In this document: in pieces, positions 1 through 7,918 of the stretch
Layout of the letters: every line of letters starts with the position of its first letter
How positions within the stretch are numbered: position 1 is the stretch's first letter
Origin: Streptomyces sp. Ru71
GTDB lineage: Bacteria; Actinomycetota; Actinomycetes; Streptomycetales; Streptomycetaceae
DNA: 35,068 nucleotides
Reading direction: 5' to 3'
Assembly: GCF_002920535.1 (NCBI RefSeq)
Contig: NZ_PQSS01000075.1
Coordinates: 1 to 35,068, forward strand
Position numbers and translations under genes: made by a program
Notes under the pieces: model-generated
The model's database searches: none
Told to the model about the DNA's origin: nothing
The model's input: the letters and a program-made list of their open reading frames with translations, nothing else

Positions 1-1189
1 GCCACGCGTCGAGCCGCTCGGCGTCGGGTTCGCTCCAGTGGTGCACGCCGACGCCCTGCTGCCGCAGGGCCCGCCAGCGGCGCTGCCACTGCTCGCGCAC
101 CGTCCCGTCGTGCGAGCGCATCCGCTCCAGACTGCGTAGGTGGACCCCGTACCGGGTGCCGAGCGGCAGTGGACGCGCGTCGCCGATCCGGTACGGCAGG
201 GCGGCCACATCGTCGTTGAGGAGGTCGTACGGGAGGACGAACTCGACGTACGGCGGCGGGGGCTGGCGTCCGCTCGTCGGCGGCTCGGGCGGGACGGCCC
301 AGAGCCGGGCGCCCTGCCGCAGCGCCCCTTCGACGGCGGGGGCGAGGCCGTCGAGGGTGGTGACGACGGGCTCGCAGGGCAGCGGGTCCCAGTGGCCGGG
401 GACGGTGTTGAGCCACGGGCGGACGAGCACCTCGCCGGTGCCGTCCCGGGCCGGTTCCACGGCGACGATCAGACAGCGCGGGATGTCGGGGTCGCCGACC
501 ACCTCGGAACGGGCCCTGCGGCGCGCTTCGAGCTGTGCGGTGAGGCCTGCGCGGCGGGCCCAGTCGTCGGCCCAGCCGGACAGGGCGGTGCGGTGGGCGA
601 GGGTGGTGGTGGCGAGGGCGGCGGCGCGGTCGAGGAGGAGGACGGCGGGCGGGAGGCCGTCGGGCTGGGCGTTCCACTCCAGGACGTGGGTGAACAGCTG
701 GTCGGGGTTGAGTCCGAGGGGCAGGAAGAGGCCGTTGAGTTCCTGGACGAGGTCGTCGCGCAGCCGGCCGGCGGCCAGCTCGCCCTTGGCGAGCACCGCG
801 CGTGCGCTGTTCTCGTCGTCGGCGGTGAGCGGACCGGGCAGCAGGTCGTCCTCGCCGGGCGGGGCCACGGGCTCCAATAACCGGTCGAGCTGATCGCCGG
901 CCGGGCTTCCCTCGAAGACGCGCACCACACCCACCAGCACGCGCTCGCCGCCCGCCACGTTCAGCGCGGCCCGCACCAGGGTGATGACGTCCTCGCGGAG
1001 CTTGACGCCGCGGACGTCGACCTGGCGGTGCAGCTGCTCGCCCAGGACGGTGGCGAACTGGACGCGCCCCTGGGCGTCCTCCATGCAGCTCAGCTCGCAC
1101 AGTGCGTCGGTGAGACGTAACAGCAGGTCCACGCCCTGCGCCTGCCCGGCTGTGTCCCCGGGCCCGACCGACCCCGCGCCTGTCTTCAC
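1..1189 (-). CDS. EAD2/VMAP-C protein of a vWA-MoxR-associated conflict system (3' end beyond window)
   Basis: Partial gene running off the left edge; about 396 codons are visible. I chose the GTG at 1187-1189 because AGGGGGA lies a few bases upstream. Residues ~20-75 (VDLLLRLTDALCELSCMED then GEQLHRQVDVRG and LVRAAL) resemble effector-associated domain 2, a small adaptor domain that pairs like with like in NTPase-based conflict systems. The last ~100 visible residues (VEFVLPYDLLN, then LPLGTRYGVHLRSLERM and WQRRWRALRQQ) resemble the VMAP-C domain. The middle is an alpha-helical region I cannot name. In this family, VMAP is the third component beside a vWA protein and a MoxR AAA+ ATPase, with EAD-carrying proteases or other effectors; those partners are not in view and would be expected to the left. 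Two in-frame TTA (Leu) codons, at 1118-1120 and 878-880, suggest bldA-dependent translation. Domain names are recalled by eye, not searched. Confidence 0.75.
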   Translation of the reverse strand, partial: MKTGAGSVGPGDTAGQAQGVDLLLRLTDALCELSCMEDAQGRVQFATVLGEQLHRQVDVRGVKLREDVITLVRAALNVAGGERVLVGVVRVFEGSPAGDQLDRLLEPVAPPGEDDLLPGPLTADDENSARAVLAKGELAAGRLRDDLVQELNGLFLPLGLNPDQLFTHVLEWNAQPDGLPPAVLLLDRAAALATTTLAHRTALSGWADDWARRAGLTAQLEARRRARSEVVGDPDIPRCLIVAVEPARDGTGEVLVRPWLNTVPGHWDPLPCEPVVTTLDGLAPAVEGALRQGARLWAVPPEPPTSGRQPPPPYVEFVLPYDLLNDDVAALPYRIGDARPLPLGTRYGVHLRSLERMRSHDGTVREQWQRRWRALRQQGVGVHHWSEPDAERLDAW

Positions 1190-1510
1190 CGACTTTCCCC
1201 CTGAGTCGGTACACCTGCCTGACCGACCAGCGAAGTTAGCACGGCAACCAGCGGTTAACCAGGGACGAATGGGACCGGAATCACGATGTCCGGCCAGGAC
1301 CGCCCCAGCGGGGACGACCTGGCCGGAACCCGTCGCCCCGACGGCCGGGAACCACCGCGCTCCGCGGCTCCGAGACGGGTACCCATCGGCGGGGCGCGGG
1401 CGTGTTGCCGGGTGACGGTTCGTCGTGGCTGGTCGCGTCCCGCGGCGGAGCCGCACATCGATACTGCCCCGCGCCCCTGGGCCGGCTGCCGTGCCCTCCG
1501 CTCCAGCGGT
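1190..1510. other. Intergenic region between pnkp 3' end and the VMAP-type gene
   Basis: No convincing gene. A 67-codon minus-strand frame here is Arg/Pro-rich and looks like noncoding GC-rich sequence. The left part holds a plausible promoter for the leftward VMAP-type gene (see 1233-1261). A short hairpin CCGTC-GCCCC-GACGG lies at 1330-1344, too weak on its own to call a terminator for the RNA-repair operon that ends at 1511. Confidence 0.4.
1233..1261 (-). promoter_or_regulatory. Putative promoter of the VMAP-type gene
   Basis: On the minus strand TGGTTA (1256-1261) and TAACTT (1233-1238) are separated by 17 nt, resembling -35 and -10 elements, about 45 nt upstream of the GTG start. The -35 overlaps the palindrome GGTTAACC. 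Spacing is good, but the hexamers are only moderately like consensus. Confidence 0.3.
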
Positions 1511-4081
1511 TCACAGGCGGGGGTCGACCGGTTCCGACTCCAGGGCCAGGACCGCGAACACCGCCTCGTGGACCCGCCACAGCGGCTCGCCCTCCGCCAG
1601 GCGGTCGAGTGCCTCCAGGCCGAGTGCGTATTCGCGCAGCGCCAGCGACCGCTTGTGGTTCAGGAACCGCTGCCGCAGCCGGGCCAGGTGGTCCGGGCGG
1701 GTGTACTCGGGACCGTAGATGATCCGCAGGTACTCGCGGCCCCGGCACTTGATGCCGGGCTGGACCAGCCGGCCCTCCGGCCCGCGCACCAGCGCGCCGA
1801 GCGGCTTGACGACCATGCCCTCGCCGCCGCGGCCGGTCATCTCCAGCCACCAGTCGACGCCCGCCCGGACCGACTCCGGGTCGCCGGTGTCGACGTACAG
1901 GCGCCGGGTGGTCTGCAGCAGGCCGGTGCCGTCGTGCTCCACCAGCCGGTCGAGCAGGGCGAGCTGCTCGTCGTGCGGCAGCGCGGCGAGGCTGCGGCCC
2001 TGGACGGCGAGGATCTGGAACGGCGCCAGGCGCACCCCGTCCAGCCCGTCGGTGGTCCAGCAGTAGCGGCGGTACGCCTCGGTGAACGCGGCGGCGTCGG
2101 CGGCGCGGTCACGCTGGCGGGCGAGCAGGTCCGTCACGTCCACACCCCGGGCCGCCGCGCCCTCCAGCGCGGCCAGCGCGCCCGGGAACACCGCGCCCGA
2201 CGCGGCGCCGACGGCCGCGTACTGCGACCGCAGCAGCCCCGACGCCTTCAGCGACCACGGCATCAGCTCGGCGTCGAGCAGCAGCCAGTCCGTGTCGAGT
2301 TCCTCCCACAGCCCGGCCTCGCCGACGGCGGCGCGCAGCCGGTCGAGGATCTGCTCGGTGACGGACGCGTCGTCGAAGAACGGCCGGCCGGTGCGGGTGT
2401 AGAGCGAGCCCGTGGGCCCGTCGACGCCGAACCGCCTGCGCGTCGCCTCCGCGTCCCGGCACACCAGGGCCACCGCCCGCGAGCCCATGTGCTTCTCCTC
2501 GCACACGACCCGCTCGACCCCGTCCGCCGCGTACTGGGCGAACGCCTCCGCCGGGTGCTCCAGGAAGTATCCATCAGCGGCTCCGCCGCGGGCGTCGCCC
2601 TTGCTCGTCGCGGTCGGCGCCATGGTCGGCGGCAGGTACGGCAGCAGGCGCGGGTCGGTCGCGAAGCGGCTCATCACCTCCAGCGCGGCCGCAGCGTTCT
2701 CCTCGCGCACCGACACCCGCCCGGCGTGCCGGGTCTCCACCACACGGCGGCCGTGCACGTCGGCCAGGTCCAGCGGCCGGCCGTCGTGCCCGCCGGGCGC
2801 CTCGGCGCGCAGCGGCTTGACCGGCTCGTACCAGACCCGCTCCGCCGGTACGTCGACCAGCTCCCGCTCCGGCCAGCGCAGTGCGGTGAGCTTGCCGCCG
2901 AAGACGGCGCCGGTGTCCAGGCAGATGGTGTTGTTGAGCCAGGTGGCCTCGGGGACGGGCGTGTGGCCGTAGACCACGGCGGCCCGGCCCCGGTAGTCCT
3001 CGGCCCACGGGTAGCGCACCGGCAGCCCGAACTCGTCGGTCTCGCCGGTGGTCTCGCCGTACAGCGCGTGCGAGCGGACCCGGCCGGAGGTGCGGCCGTG
3101 GTACTTCTCCGGCAGACCGGCGTGGCAGACGACGAGCCGGCCGCCGTCGAGGACGTAGTGGCTGACCAGGCCCTCGATGAACTCCCGTACCTCCCGCTTG
3201 AACTCCTCGCTCTCGCCCTCCATCTGCGCGATCGTCTCGGCCAGGCCGTGGGTGTGCTGCACCTTGCGGCCCTTGAGGTGGCGGCCGTACTTGTTCTCGT
3301 GGTTGCCGGGCACGCACAGCGCGTTGCCCGCCTTGACCATGGACATCACGCGGCGCAGCACGCCGGGGCTGTCCGGGCCGCGGTCGACGAGGTCGCCGAC
3401 GAAGACGGCGGTACGGCCCTCCGGGTGGACGCCGTCGACGTAGCCCAACTTGGCGAGCAGCGCCTCCAGTTCGGCGGAGCAGCCGTGGATGTCGCCGACG
3501 ATGTCGAACGGGCCGGTGAGGTGGGTGAGGTCGTTGAACCGCTTCTCGGTGACGACGGTGGCCCGCTCGACCTCCTCCACGCCGCGCAGCACGTGCACCT
3601 TGCGGAAGCCCTCGCGCTCCAGGTGGCGCAGGGAGCGGCGCAGTTCGCGGATGTGGCGCTGGATGACCCGGCGCGGCATGTCGGCCCGGTCGGTGCGGGC
3701 CGCGTTGCGCTCGGCGCACACCTCCTCGGGCACGTCGAGGACGATGGCGATGGGCAGCACGTCGTACCGCTTGGCCAGGTCGATCAGCTGCCGCCGGGCG
3801 TCCTGCTGGACGCTGGTGGCGTCCACGACGGTGCGGCGGCCGGCGGCGAGCCGCTTGCCGGCGATGTAGTGCAGGACGTCGAAGGCGTCGCGGGTCGCGC
3901 TCTGGTCGTTCTCGTCGTCGGAGACCAGGCCGCGGCAGAAGTCGGAGGAGATGACCTCGGTGGGCTTGAAGTGGCGGCGGGCGAAGGTGGACTTGCCCGA
4001 GCCGGACGCACCGACGAGGACGACGAGGGAGAGGTCGGTGACGGGCAGCACGCGCCCCTTGTTGCTCGGTTCCTCGGTCAT
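1511..4081 (-). CDS. pnkp: Polynucleotide kinase-phosphatase-ligase Pnkp (bacterial RNA repair)
   Basis: 856 residues beginning MTEEPSNKGR, close to the usual ~850-870 for bacterial Pnkp. Three catalytic modules are visible in order. The N-terminal kinase has the P-loop GASGSGKST near residue 25 and phosphorylates 5'-OH RNA ends. The central calcineurin-type phosphatase carries DIHG, GDLVDRG and GNHE and removes 2',3'-cyclic or 3'-phosphates. The C-terminal nucleotidyltransferase has EEKHMGSRA (K-x-x-G adenylation lysine). In the known system the ligase module is activated only when bound to Hen1, the gene directly upstream; the start overlaps the hen1 stop as ATGA, so the pair is translationally coupled. 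The likely role is healing and sealing of RNAs cut by ribotoxins. No TTA codons or damage to motifs seen. Confidence 0.95.
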   Translation of the reverse strand: MTEEPSNKGRVLPVTDLSLVVLVGASGSGKSTFARRHFKPTEVISSDFCRGLVSDDENDQSATRDAFDVLHYIAGKRLAAGRRTVVDATSVQQDARRQLIDLAKRYDVLPIAIVLDVPEEVCAERNAARTDRADMPRRVIQRHIRELRRSLRHLEREGFRKVHVLRGVEEVERATVVTEKRFNDLTHLTGPFDIVGDIHGCSAELEALLAKLGYVDGVHPEGRTAVFVGDLVDRGPDSPGVLRRVMSMVKAGNALCVPGNHENKYGRHLKGRKVQHTHGLAETIAQMEGESEEFKREVREFIEGLVSHYVLDGGRLVVCHAGLPEKYHGRTSGRVRSHALYGETTGETDEFGLPVRYPWAEDYRGRAAVVYGHTPVPEATWLNNTICLDTGAVFGGKLTALRWPERELVDVPAERVWYEPVKPLRAEAPGGHDGRPLDLADVHGRRVVETRHAGRVSVREENAAAALEVMSRFATDPRLLPYLPPTMAPTATSKGDARGGAADGYFLEHPAEAFAQYAADGVERVVCEEKHMGSRAVALVCRDAEATRRRFGVDGPTGSLYTRTGRPFFDDASVTEQILDRLRAAVGEAGLWEELDTDWLLLDAELMPWSLKASGLLRSQYAAVGAASGAVFPGALAALEGAAARGVDVTDLLARQRDRAADAAAFTEAYRRYCWTTDGLDGVRLAPFQILAVQGRSLAALPHDEQLALLDRLVEHDGTGLLQTTRRLYVDTGDPESVRAGVDWWLEMTGRGGEGMVVKPLGALVRGPEGRLVQPGIKCRGREYLRIIYGPEYTRPDHLARLRQRFLNHKRSLALREYALGLEALDRLAEGEPLWRVHEAVFAVLALESEPVDPRL

Positions 4082-5556
4082 GCCGCCTTCGCCTCCTTCT
4101 CGTTCTCCCCGGTGTTCTCTGTCTTCTTCAGGAACACGGCCATCTGGGTGGGCGGGCCGACCTCGGGGTCGTCCGGGCCGACGGGGCGGAACTGGACGTC
4201 GTAGCCGTGGCGTTCGGCCACCGCGCCCGCCCAGGCGCGGAACTCCTCGCGGGTCCACTCGAAGCGGTGGTCGCCGTGCCGCACGTGTCCGGCCGGGAGG
4301 GACTCCCAGCGCACGTTGTACTCGACGTTCGGGGTGGTCACCACGACCGTGCGGGGGCGGGCGGAGCCGAACACCGCGTACTCCAGGGCGGGCAGCCGGG
4401 GCAGGTCGAGGTGCTCGATCACCTCGCTGAGCACGGCCGCGTCGTACCCCTTGAGCCGGCGGTCGGTGTACGCCAGCGAGCCCTGGAGGAGCTTGACCCG
4501 CGCCGCCTGCCGCTCGCCCATCCGGTCCAGCCTCAGCCGCCGGGAGGCGATGGTCAGCGCCCGCATCGACACGTCGACGCCGACGATCTCGGTGAACCGC
4601 GCGTCCTTGAGCAGCGCCTGCACCAGCTGGCCCTGCCCGCACCCGAGGTCGAGGACGCGGGCCGCGCCGGTCTCGTGCAGTACGGCCGTGATGGCCTCGC
4701 GGCGCAGCACGGCGAGCGGGGTCGGCTTCTCCTCCTCGGTCTCGGTCGCGACGGCGTTGTCGATCTCCGTGACGTCCGCGTCGTCGGTCTCGGCGAGCCG
4801 CACCAGTTCCAGGCGCTCCATGGCCTGCCGGGTGAGCGACCAGCGGCGGGACAGGAAGCGGCTGGTGATCAGCTTCTGCTCGGGGTGGCCGGGCAGCCAG
4901 CCCTCGCCGGCCCGCAGCAGCTTGTCGACCTCGTCGGCGGCGACCCAGTAGTGCTTGGCGTCGTCCAGGACGGGCAGCAGGACGTACAGGTGCCGCAGCG
5001 CCTCGGACAGGCGCAGCGTCTCCGACTCCAGGACGAGACGCACGTACCACGAGTCGCCCCACTCGGGGAACTCGGCGTCCAGGGCGACCGGCTCGGCGCT
5101 CACCGTCCAGCCGAGCGGCTCGAAGAGGCGTCGTACGAGGTCCGGGCCGCCGCGGGCGGGCAGCGCGGGCACCTCCACGCGCAGCGGCAGCGGCTGCGCG
5201 GCCCGCTGGGGCCGGGCGGTGCACACCCCGCGCATCGCGCTGGAGAACACACCGCTCAGCGCGACGGCGAGCAGCGAGGAGGCCGCGTACGGCCGGTCGT
5301 TGACGTACTGGGCGAGGGCGGCGTCGGGTGCGCCGCCGCGGCCCTTGCCCTTGCCGCGCCGCACCAGCGCCACCGGGTCGACCTCCAGCAGCAGCGCCGC
5401 CGTGCAGCGCTGGGCGTCCGCCTCGGGGTAGAGGACGTGCGCGGTGCCGTAGGAGGTGGAGAACGCCTGCGCCCGGTCGGGGTGCTTGTGCAGCAGGAAC
5501 CCGAGGTCGGTCGCGGGGCGTTCCTCCGTGCCGGTGGTGCTGATGGTCAGGAACAT
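4078..5556 (-). CDS. hen1: Bacterial Hen1, 3'-terminal RNA ribose 2'-O-methyltransferase
   Basis: 492 residues starting MFLTISTTGT. The N-terminal half (FLLHKHPDRAQAFSTSYGTAHVLYPE onward) is the bacterial Hen1 N-terminal domain that binds and activates the Pnkp ligase. The C-terminal half is the methyltransferase: SAM loop RVLDLGCGQGQLV near residue 290 and metal-binding EVIEHLD plus the later GHVRHGDHRF histidines, as in characterised bacterial Hen1. It methylates the 2'-OH at the 3' end of cleaved RNA before ligation, protecting the repaired site from recutting. The stop overlaps the Pnkp start (ATGA). The start lies 20 bp after the stop of an SGNH-hydrolase gene, so the three may be co-transcribed. 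Its own SD is weak, consistent with coupling to upstream translation. Confidence 0.94.
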   Translation of the reverse strand: MFLTISTTGTEERPATDLGFLLHKHPDRAQAFSTSYGTAHVLYPEADAQRCTAALLLEVDPVALVRRGKGKGRGGAPDAALAQYVNDRPYAASSLLAVALSGVFSSAMRGVCTARPQRAAQPLPLRVEVPALPARGGPDLVRRLFEPLGWTVSAEPVALDAEFPEWGDSWYVRLVLESETLRLSEALRHLYVLLPVLDDAKHYWVAADEVDKLLRAGEGWLPGHPEQKLITSRFLSRRWSLTRQAMERLELVRLAETDDADVTEIDNAVATETEEEKPTPLAVLRREAITAVLHETGAARVLDLGCGQGQLVQALLKDARFTEIVGVDVSMRALTIASRRLRLDRMGERQAARVKLLQGSLAYTDRRLKGYDAAVLSEVIEHLDLPRLPALEYAVFGSARPRTVVVTTPNVEYNVRWESLPAGHVRHGDHRFEWTREEFRAWAGAVAERHGYDVQFRPVGPDDPEVGPPTQMAVFLKKTENTGENEKEAKAA

Positions 5557-5576
5557 GTGATCGAGTCTCGCGGCCG

Positions 5577-6764
5577 TCAGGCGGCCGGGCCACCGGTTTT
5601 CTCCCCGCCGTCGGGGAACGTTGTCCGCAGGACGTCCGCGAACCGGGTGCCGATACGGCGGTGGGTGGCGCCGTCGGGGTGCAGCCCGTCGGGCAGCGGC
5701 AGTTCGGCGTGGTCGGTCTCGCCGTACAGCTCGCGGCCGTCGAGGTAGCGCAGGTGGGGGTCGTCTGCGGAGCGCTCGGTGACGATCCGGGACAGCTCCT
5801 CGCGGATGACGGTGAGCGTGAGCTTTCCGGCCGGGACCTCCGCCGGGTCGCCCAGGGCGCGGAAGGCCAGCCGGCCCTCGGCGAGCGCGTCCATGTCGAA
5901 GGCGCCGGGGCCGGGCGTGTCCTCGTGCATCGGGCAGTACAGCGGGGAGACGACGGTGAGCGGGGTCGTCGGGTGCCCCTCGCGCACGGTGTCGAGGAAA
6001 CCGTGGACGGCCGGCCCGAAGGCACGCCTGCGCATCAGGTCGAGGTTGACGATGTTGATGCCGATCTTGAGGGTGATCAGGTCGGCGGGGGTGTCCCGGA
6101 TCGCGCGGGCGGTGAACGGGTCGAGCAGCGCGCTGCCGCCGAAGCCGAGGTTGACCAGCTCCACGCCGGAGAGCCGGGCGGCGAGCGCCGGCCAGGTGCC
6201 GGTGGGGCCGTCCGCGTCGGAGCCGTGGCTGATGGAGCTGCCGTGGTGCAGCCAGACCGGGCGGTCGCCGTCCGGCGCGGGCTCGACGGGGGCGTCGGTG
6301 CGCAGGGCGACCAGTTCGGTGTGCTCGTTGTGCGGCAGCCAGATCTCGACGTCCTTGTCCCGGTCGGGCAGATCGGTGAAGCGCAGGGTGCGCACCGGGC
6401 CGGGCCGGGTCTCGGTGGCGCCGGTCGCCAGGTCGATGGTGACGGTGTTGCCGTCGTCCGCGGACGCCCGGCCGGCGGGGTGGCCGTCGACGAGGAGTTC
6501 GTACACGCCGTGCGGGCGGGGCGGGGCGCCGCGGTAGACGCGCTTGGTGGCCAGCACGTCCAGCTCGACGGCGGTGGCGCGGGTGCGCAGGGCCAGGCGG
6601 ACGCCGGACGGCTGGGACTCGGCCAGGGCGAGCTGGGGGTCGCTGTTCTGGGCGCGGGCGCGGGCCGGGAGCCGGTGCGGGAGCAGCCCGTGCGCGGTGC
6701 GCTCCAGTTCGAGGGCACCGCGTACGAGGGCGGAGGTCAGGGGTGTGGTGATGGTTGCGGACAC
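5577..6764 (-). CDS. SGNH/GDSL-family hydrolase
   Basis: 395 residues starting at a GTG with a weak SD (MSATITTPLT). The N-terminal ~165 residues look like a jelly-roll/beta-sandwich domain (ELDVLATKRVYRG, VYELLVDGHPAGRA). The C-terminal part is an SGNH hydrolase: block I HHGSSISHG with nucleophile Ser, block II NLGFGGSA, block III KIGINIVN (Gly-x-Asn variant) and block V DGLHPDG with catalytic Asp/His. Such enzymes deacylate esters of carbohydrates or lipids; the substrate cannot be read from sequence. There is no signal peptide, so it is probably cytoplasmic. It sits 20 bp upstream of hen1; whether this is a functional link or just a shared transcript is unknown. Confidence 0.85.
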   Translation of the reverse strand: MSATITTPLTSALVRGALELERTAHGLLPHRLPARARAQNSDPQLALAESQPSGVRLALRTRATAVELDVLATKRVYRGAPPRPHGVYELLVDGHPAGRASADDGNTVTIDLATGATETRPGPVRTLRFTDLPDRDKDVEIWLPHNEHTELVALRTDAPVEPAPDGDRPVWLHHGSSISHGSDADGPTGTWPALAARLSGVELVNLGFGGSALLDPFTARAIRDTPADLITLKIGINIVNLDLMRRRAFGPAVHGFLDTVREGHPTTPLTVVSPLYCPMHEDTPGPGAFDMDALAEGRLAFRALGDPAEVPAGKLTLTVIREELSRIVTERSADDPHLRYLDGRELYGETDHAELPLPDGLHPDGATHRRIGTRFADVLRTTFPDGGEKTGGPAA

Positions 6765-6854
6765 CTTGTCGATGGTCGCAGACGCCTCGGCGACGAGCGA
6801 CGGGCCCAGGCGGGCGCGGCGGCGGCCTGACCCGGTCCGGGTGCCGGGCGGCGG

Positions 6855-7829
6855 TCAGCGATGGGCGCGCAGGATGTCGCGGGCCGTGCGGACGGTGTCC
6901 TTCTGCCGCTCGCGTTCCTCCTCCAGTTGCCGCTTGTTCTCGGCGATCAGACGCTCCTGGACGCGGACGTCCACGGTGTGCACCGCGCGGAGGTAGCCGG
7001 TGCGCTGCTTGCAGCGGGCGTCCGCGGTCGCGGTGCGCTTCTCGCGCGCCGACGGCTCGCCGCGCGGGGCGTCGTGGAGCGGGCCGCCGGGCAGGCGGTC
7101 GCCGAGGTCCTGCTGCTCGCGGCCGGGGTCGCTCTGGGCGTCCATGGGGGTGGCGTAGTGGTGGCCGGCGGCCTTCATGCACGCCGACCAGGCCTGGTCG
7201 GCCTTCTTCCACGCCGGGTCCCGGCGCCCCTCGTTCAGGCTGCGGGTCTTCAAGTTCCGGACCAGGTCCACGCGTTGCCCCGGATAGGCACCCTCGACGG
7301 TGTGGCTCGCCTGGCCCAGGCAGCCGTGGTCGGGGATGCGGTGGCCGTGCGCGGTCCTGGGGTCGCCGGTGAGCAACTCGCCGGTCAGCGCGAGGTGTTC
7401 GGTGAGCGTCCAGGTCCGCTTCGAGGTCCGGCGTTCGTAGGCGGCCTGCGGGCCGTGATAGCCGTGGCGGGCGGCTTCCACGGGGTCGGTGACGCCGTAG
7501 CGGTGGTCGTCAAAGGCCACGAGCACCAGGAGGGCGGCCCCGTATCCGGACGGGCGCACCGGCCAGGCGGGCAGGGGGTCCTTGTCGAGGTCGCCCAGGC
7601 CGGTGAAGCCGAGGCGGGTCATGCACGCCTGGGCGAGCTTCCAGCGGGCCCGGTTGATCTCGTGGGCCTCCGCCTCGGTGGTGTCGTAGGCGTCCAGCGG
7701 CTGGTGGCGCGGATCGCCGGTGGCGAGGGGCCGGGGGTCGCCGGGGCCGTCCTGGGGCCCGTGCCCGCAGGCGGCGAGCACGAGCCCCAGGGCAGCGGCC
7801 GCCAGGGGCAGGGGGGTGGCTCTGCGCAT
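6855..7829 (-). CDS. Putative lipoprotein of unknown function
   Basis: 324 residues. The N-terminus MRRATPLPL then LGLVLAACGHG is a type II signal peptide with lipobox LAAC, so lipidation at Cys21 and attachment to the outer face of the membrane are expected. The mature part is hydrophilic, with four further Cys in short contexts (QACMTRLG, HGCLGQAS, SACMKAAG, ARCKQRTG) that could form disulfides. The last ~50 residues (QERLIAENKRQLEEERERQKDT) are a charged helix likely to form a coiled coil. I do not recognise the family. It is separated from the SGNH hydrolase by 90 bp and from the gene on the other side by a strong hairpin, so it is probably its own transcription unit or the first gene of the leftward one. 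Confidence 0.75.
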   Translation of the reverse strand: MRRATPLPLAAAALGLVLAACGHGPQDGPGDPRPLATGDPRHQPLDAYDTTEAEAHEINRARWKLAQACMTRLGFTGLGDLDKDPLPAWPVRPSGYGAALLVLVAFDDHRYGVTDPVEAARHGYHGPQAAYERRTSKRTWTLTEHLALTGELLTGDPRTAHGHRIPDHGCLGQASHTVEGAYPGQRVDLVRNLKTRSLNEGRRDPAWKKADQAWSACMKAAGHHYATPMDAQSDPGREQQDLGDRLPGGPLHDAPRGEPSAREKRTATADARCKQRTGYLRAVHTVDVRVQERLIAENKRQLEEERERQKDTVRTARDILRAHR

Positions 7830-7857
7830 CGGACCAGCCCATCAGGGCGGCCCCTGC

Positions 7858-7897
7858 CCCGGCTGTGGCGGAAGCCACACTTCCGGGCACAGCCGGG
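7858..7897. terminator. Two-tier stem-loop terminator
   Basis: CCCGGCTGTG (7858-7867) pairs perfectly with CACAGCCGGG (7888-7897), and nested inside CGGAAG (7869-7874) pairs with CTTCCG (7880-7885) around the loop CCACA. It lies 21 bp after the stop of the leftward LLM oxidoreductase gene and just upstream of the lipoprotein gene. There is no T-tract, as is common for Streptomyces terminators. Confidence 0.75.
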
Positions 7898-7918
7898 TCA
7901 CAGGGTGCGGCCCGTGCC

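Noticed and set aside
140..930. Long plus-strand and alternative minus-strand open frames over the VMAP-type gene
   Set aside because: They read as low-complexity Arg/Gly/Ser or Pro/Ser/Thr protein, the typical shadow of a high-GC coding frame; the continuous minus frame with EAD2/VMAP-C patterns explains the region.
4082..6025. Extension of the pnkp frame far upstream of its ATG
   Set aside because: The upstream part is Arg/Ala-rich shadow sequence under hen1 and the hydrolase; the Pnkp family begins at MTEEPSNKGR with ATGA coupling.
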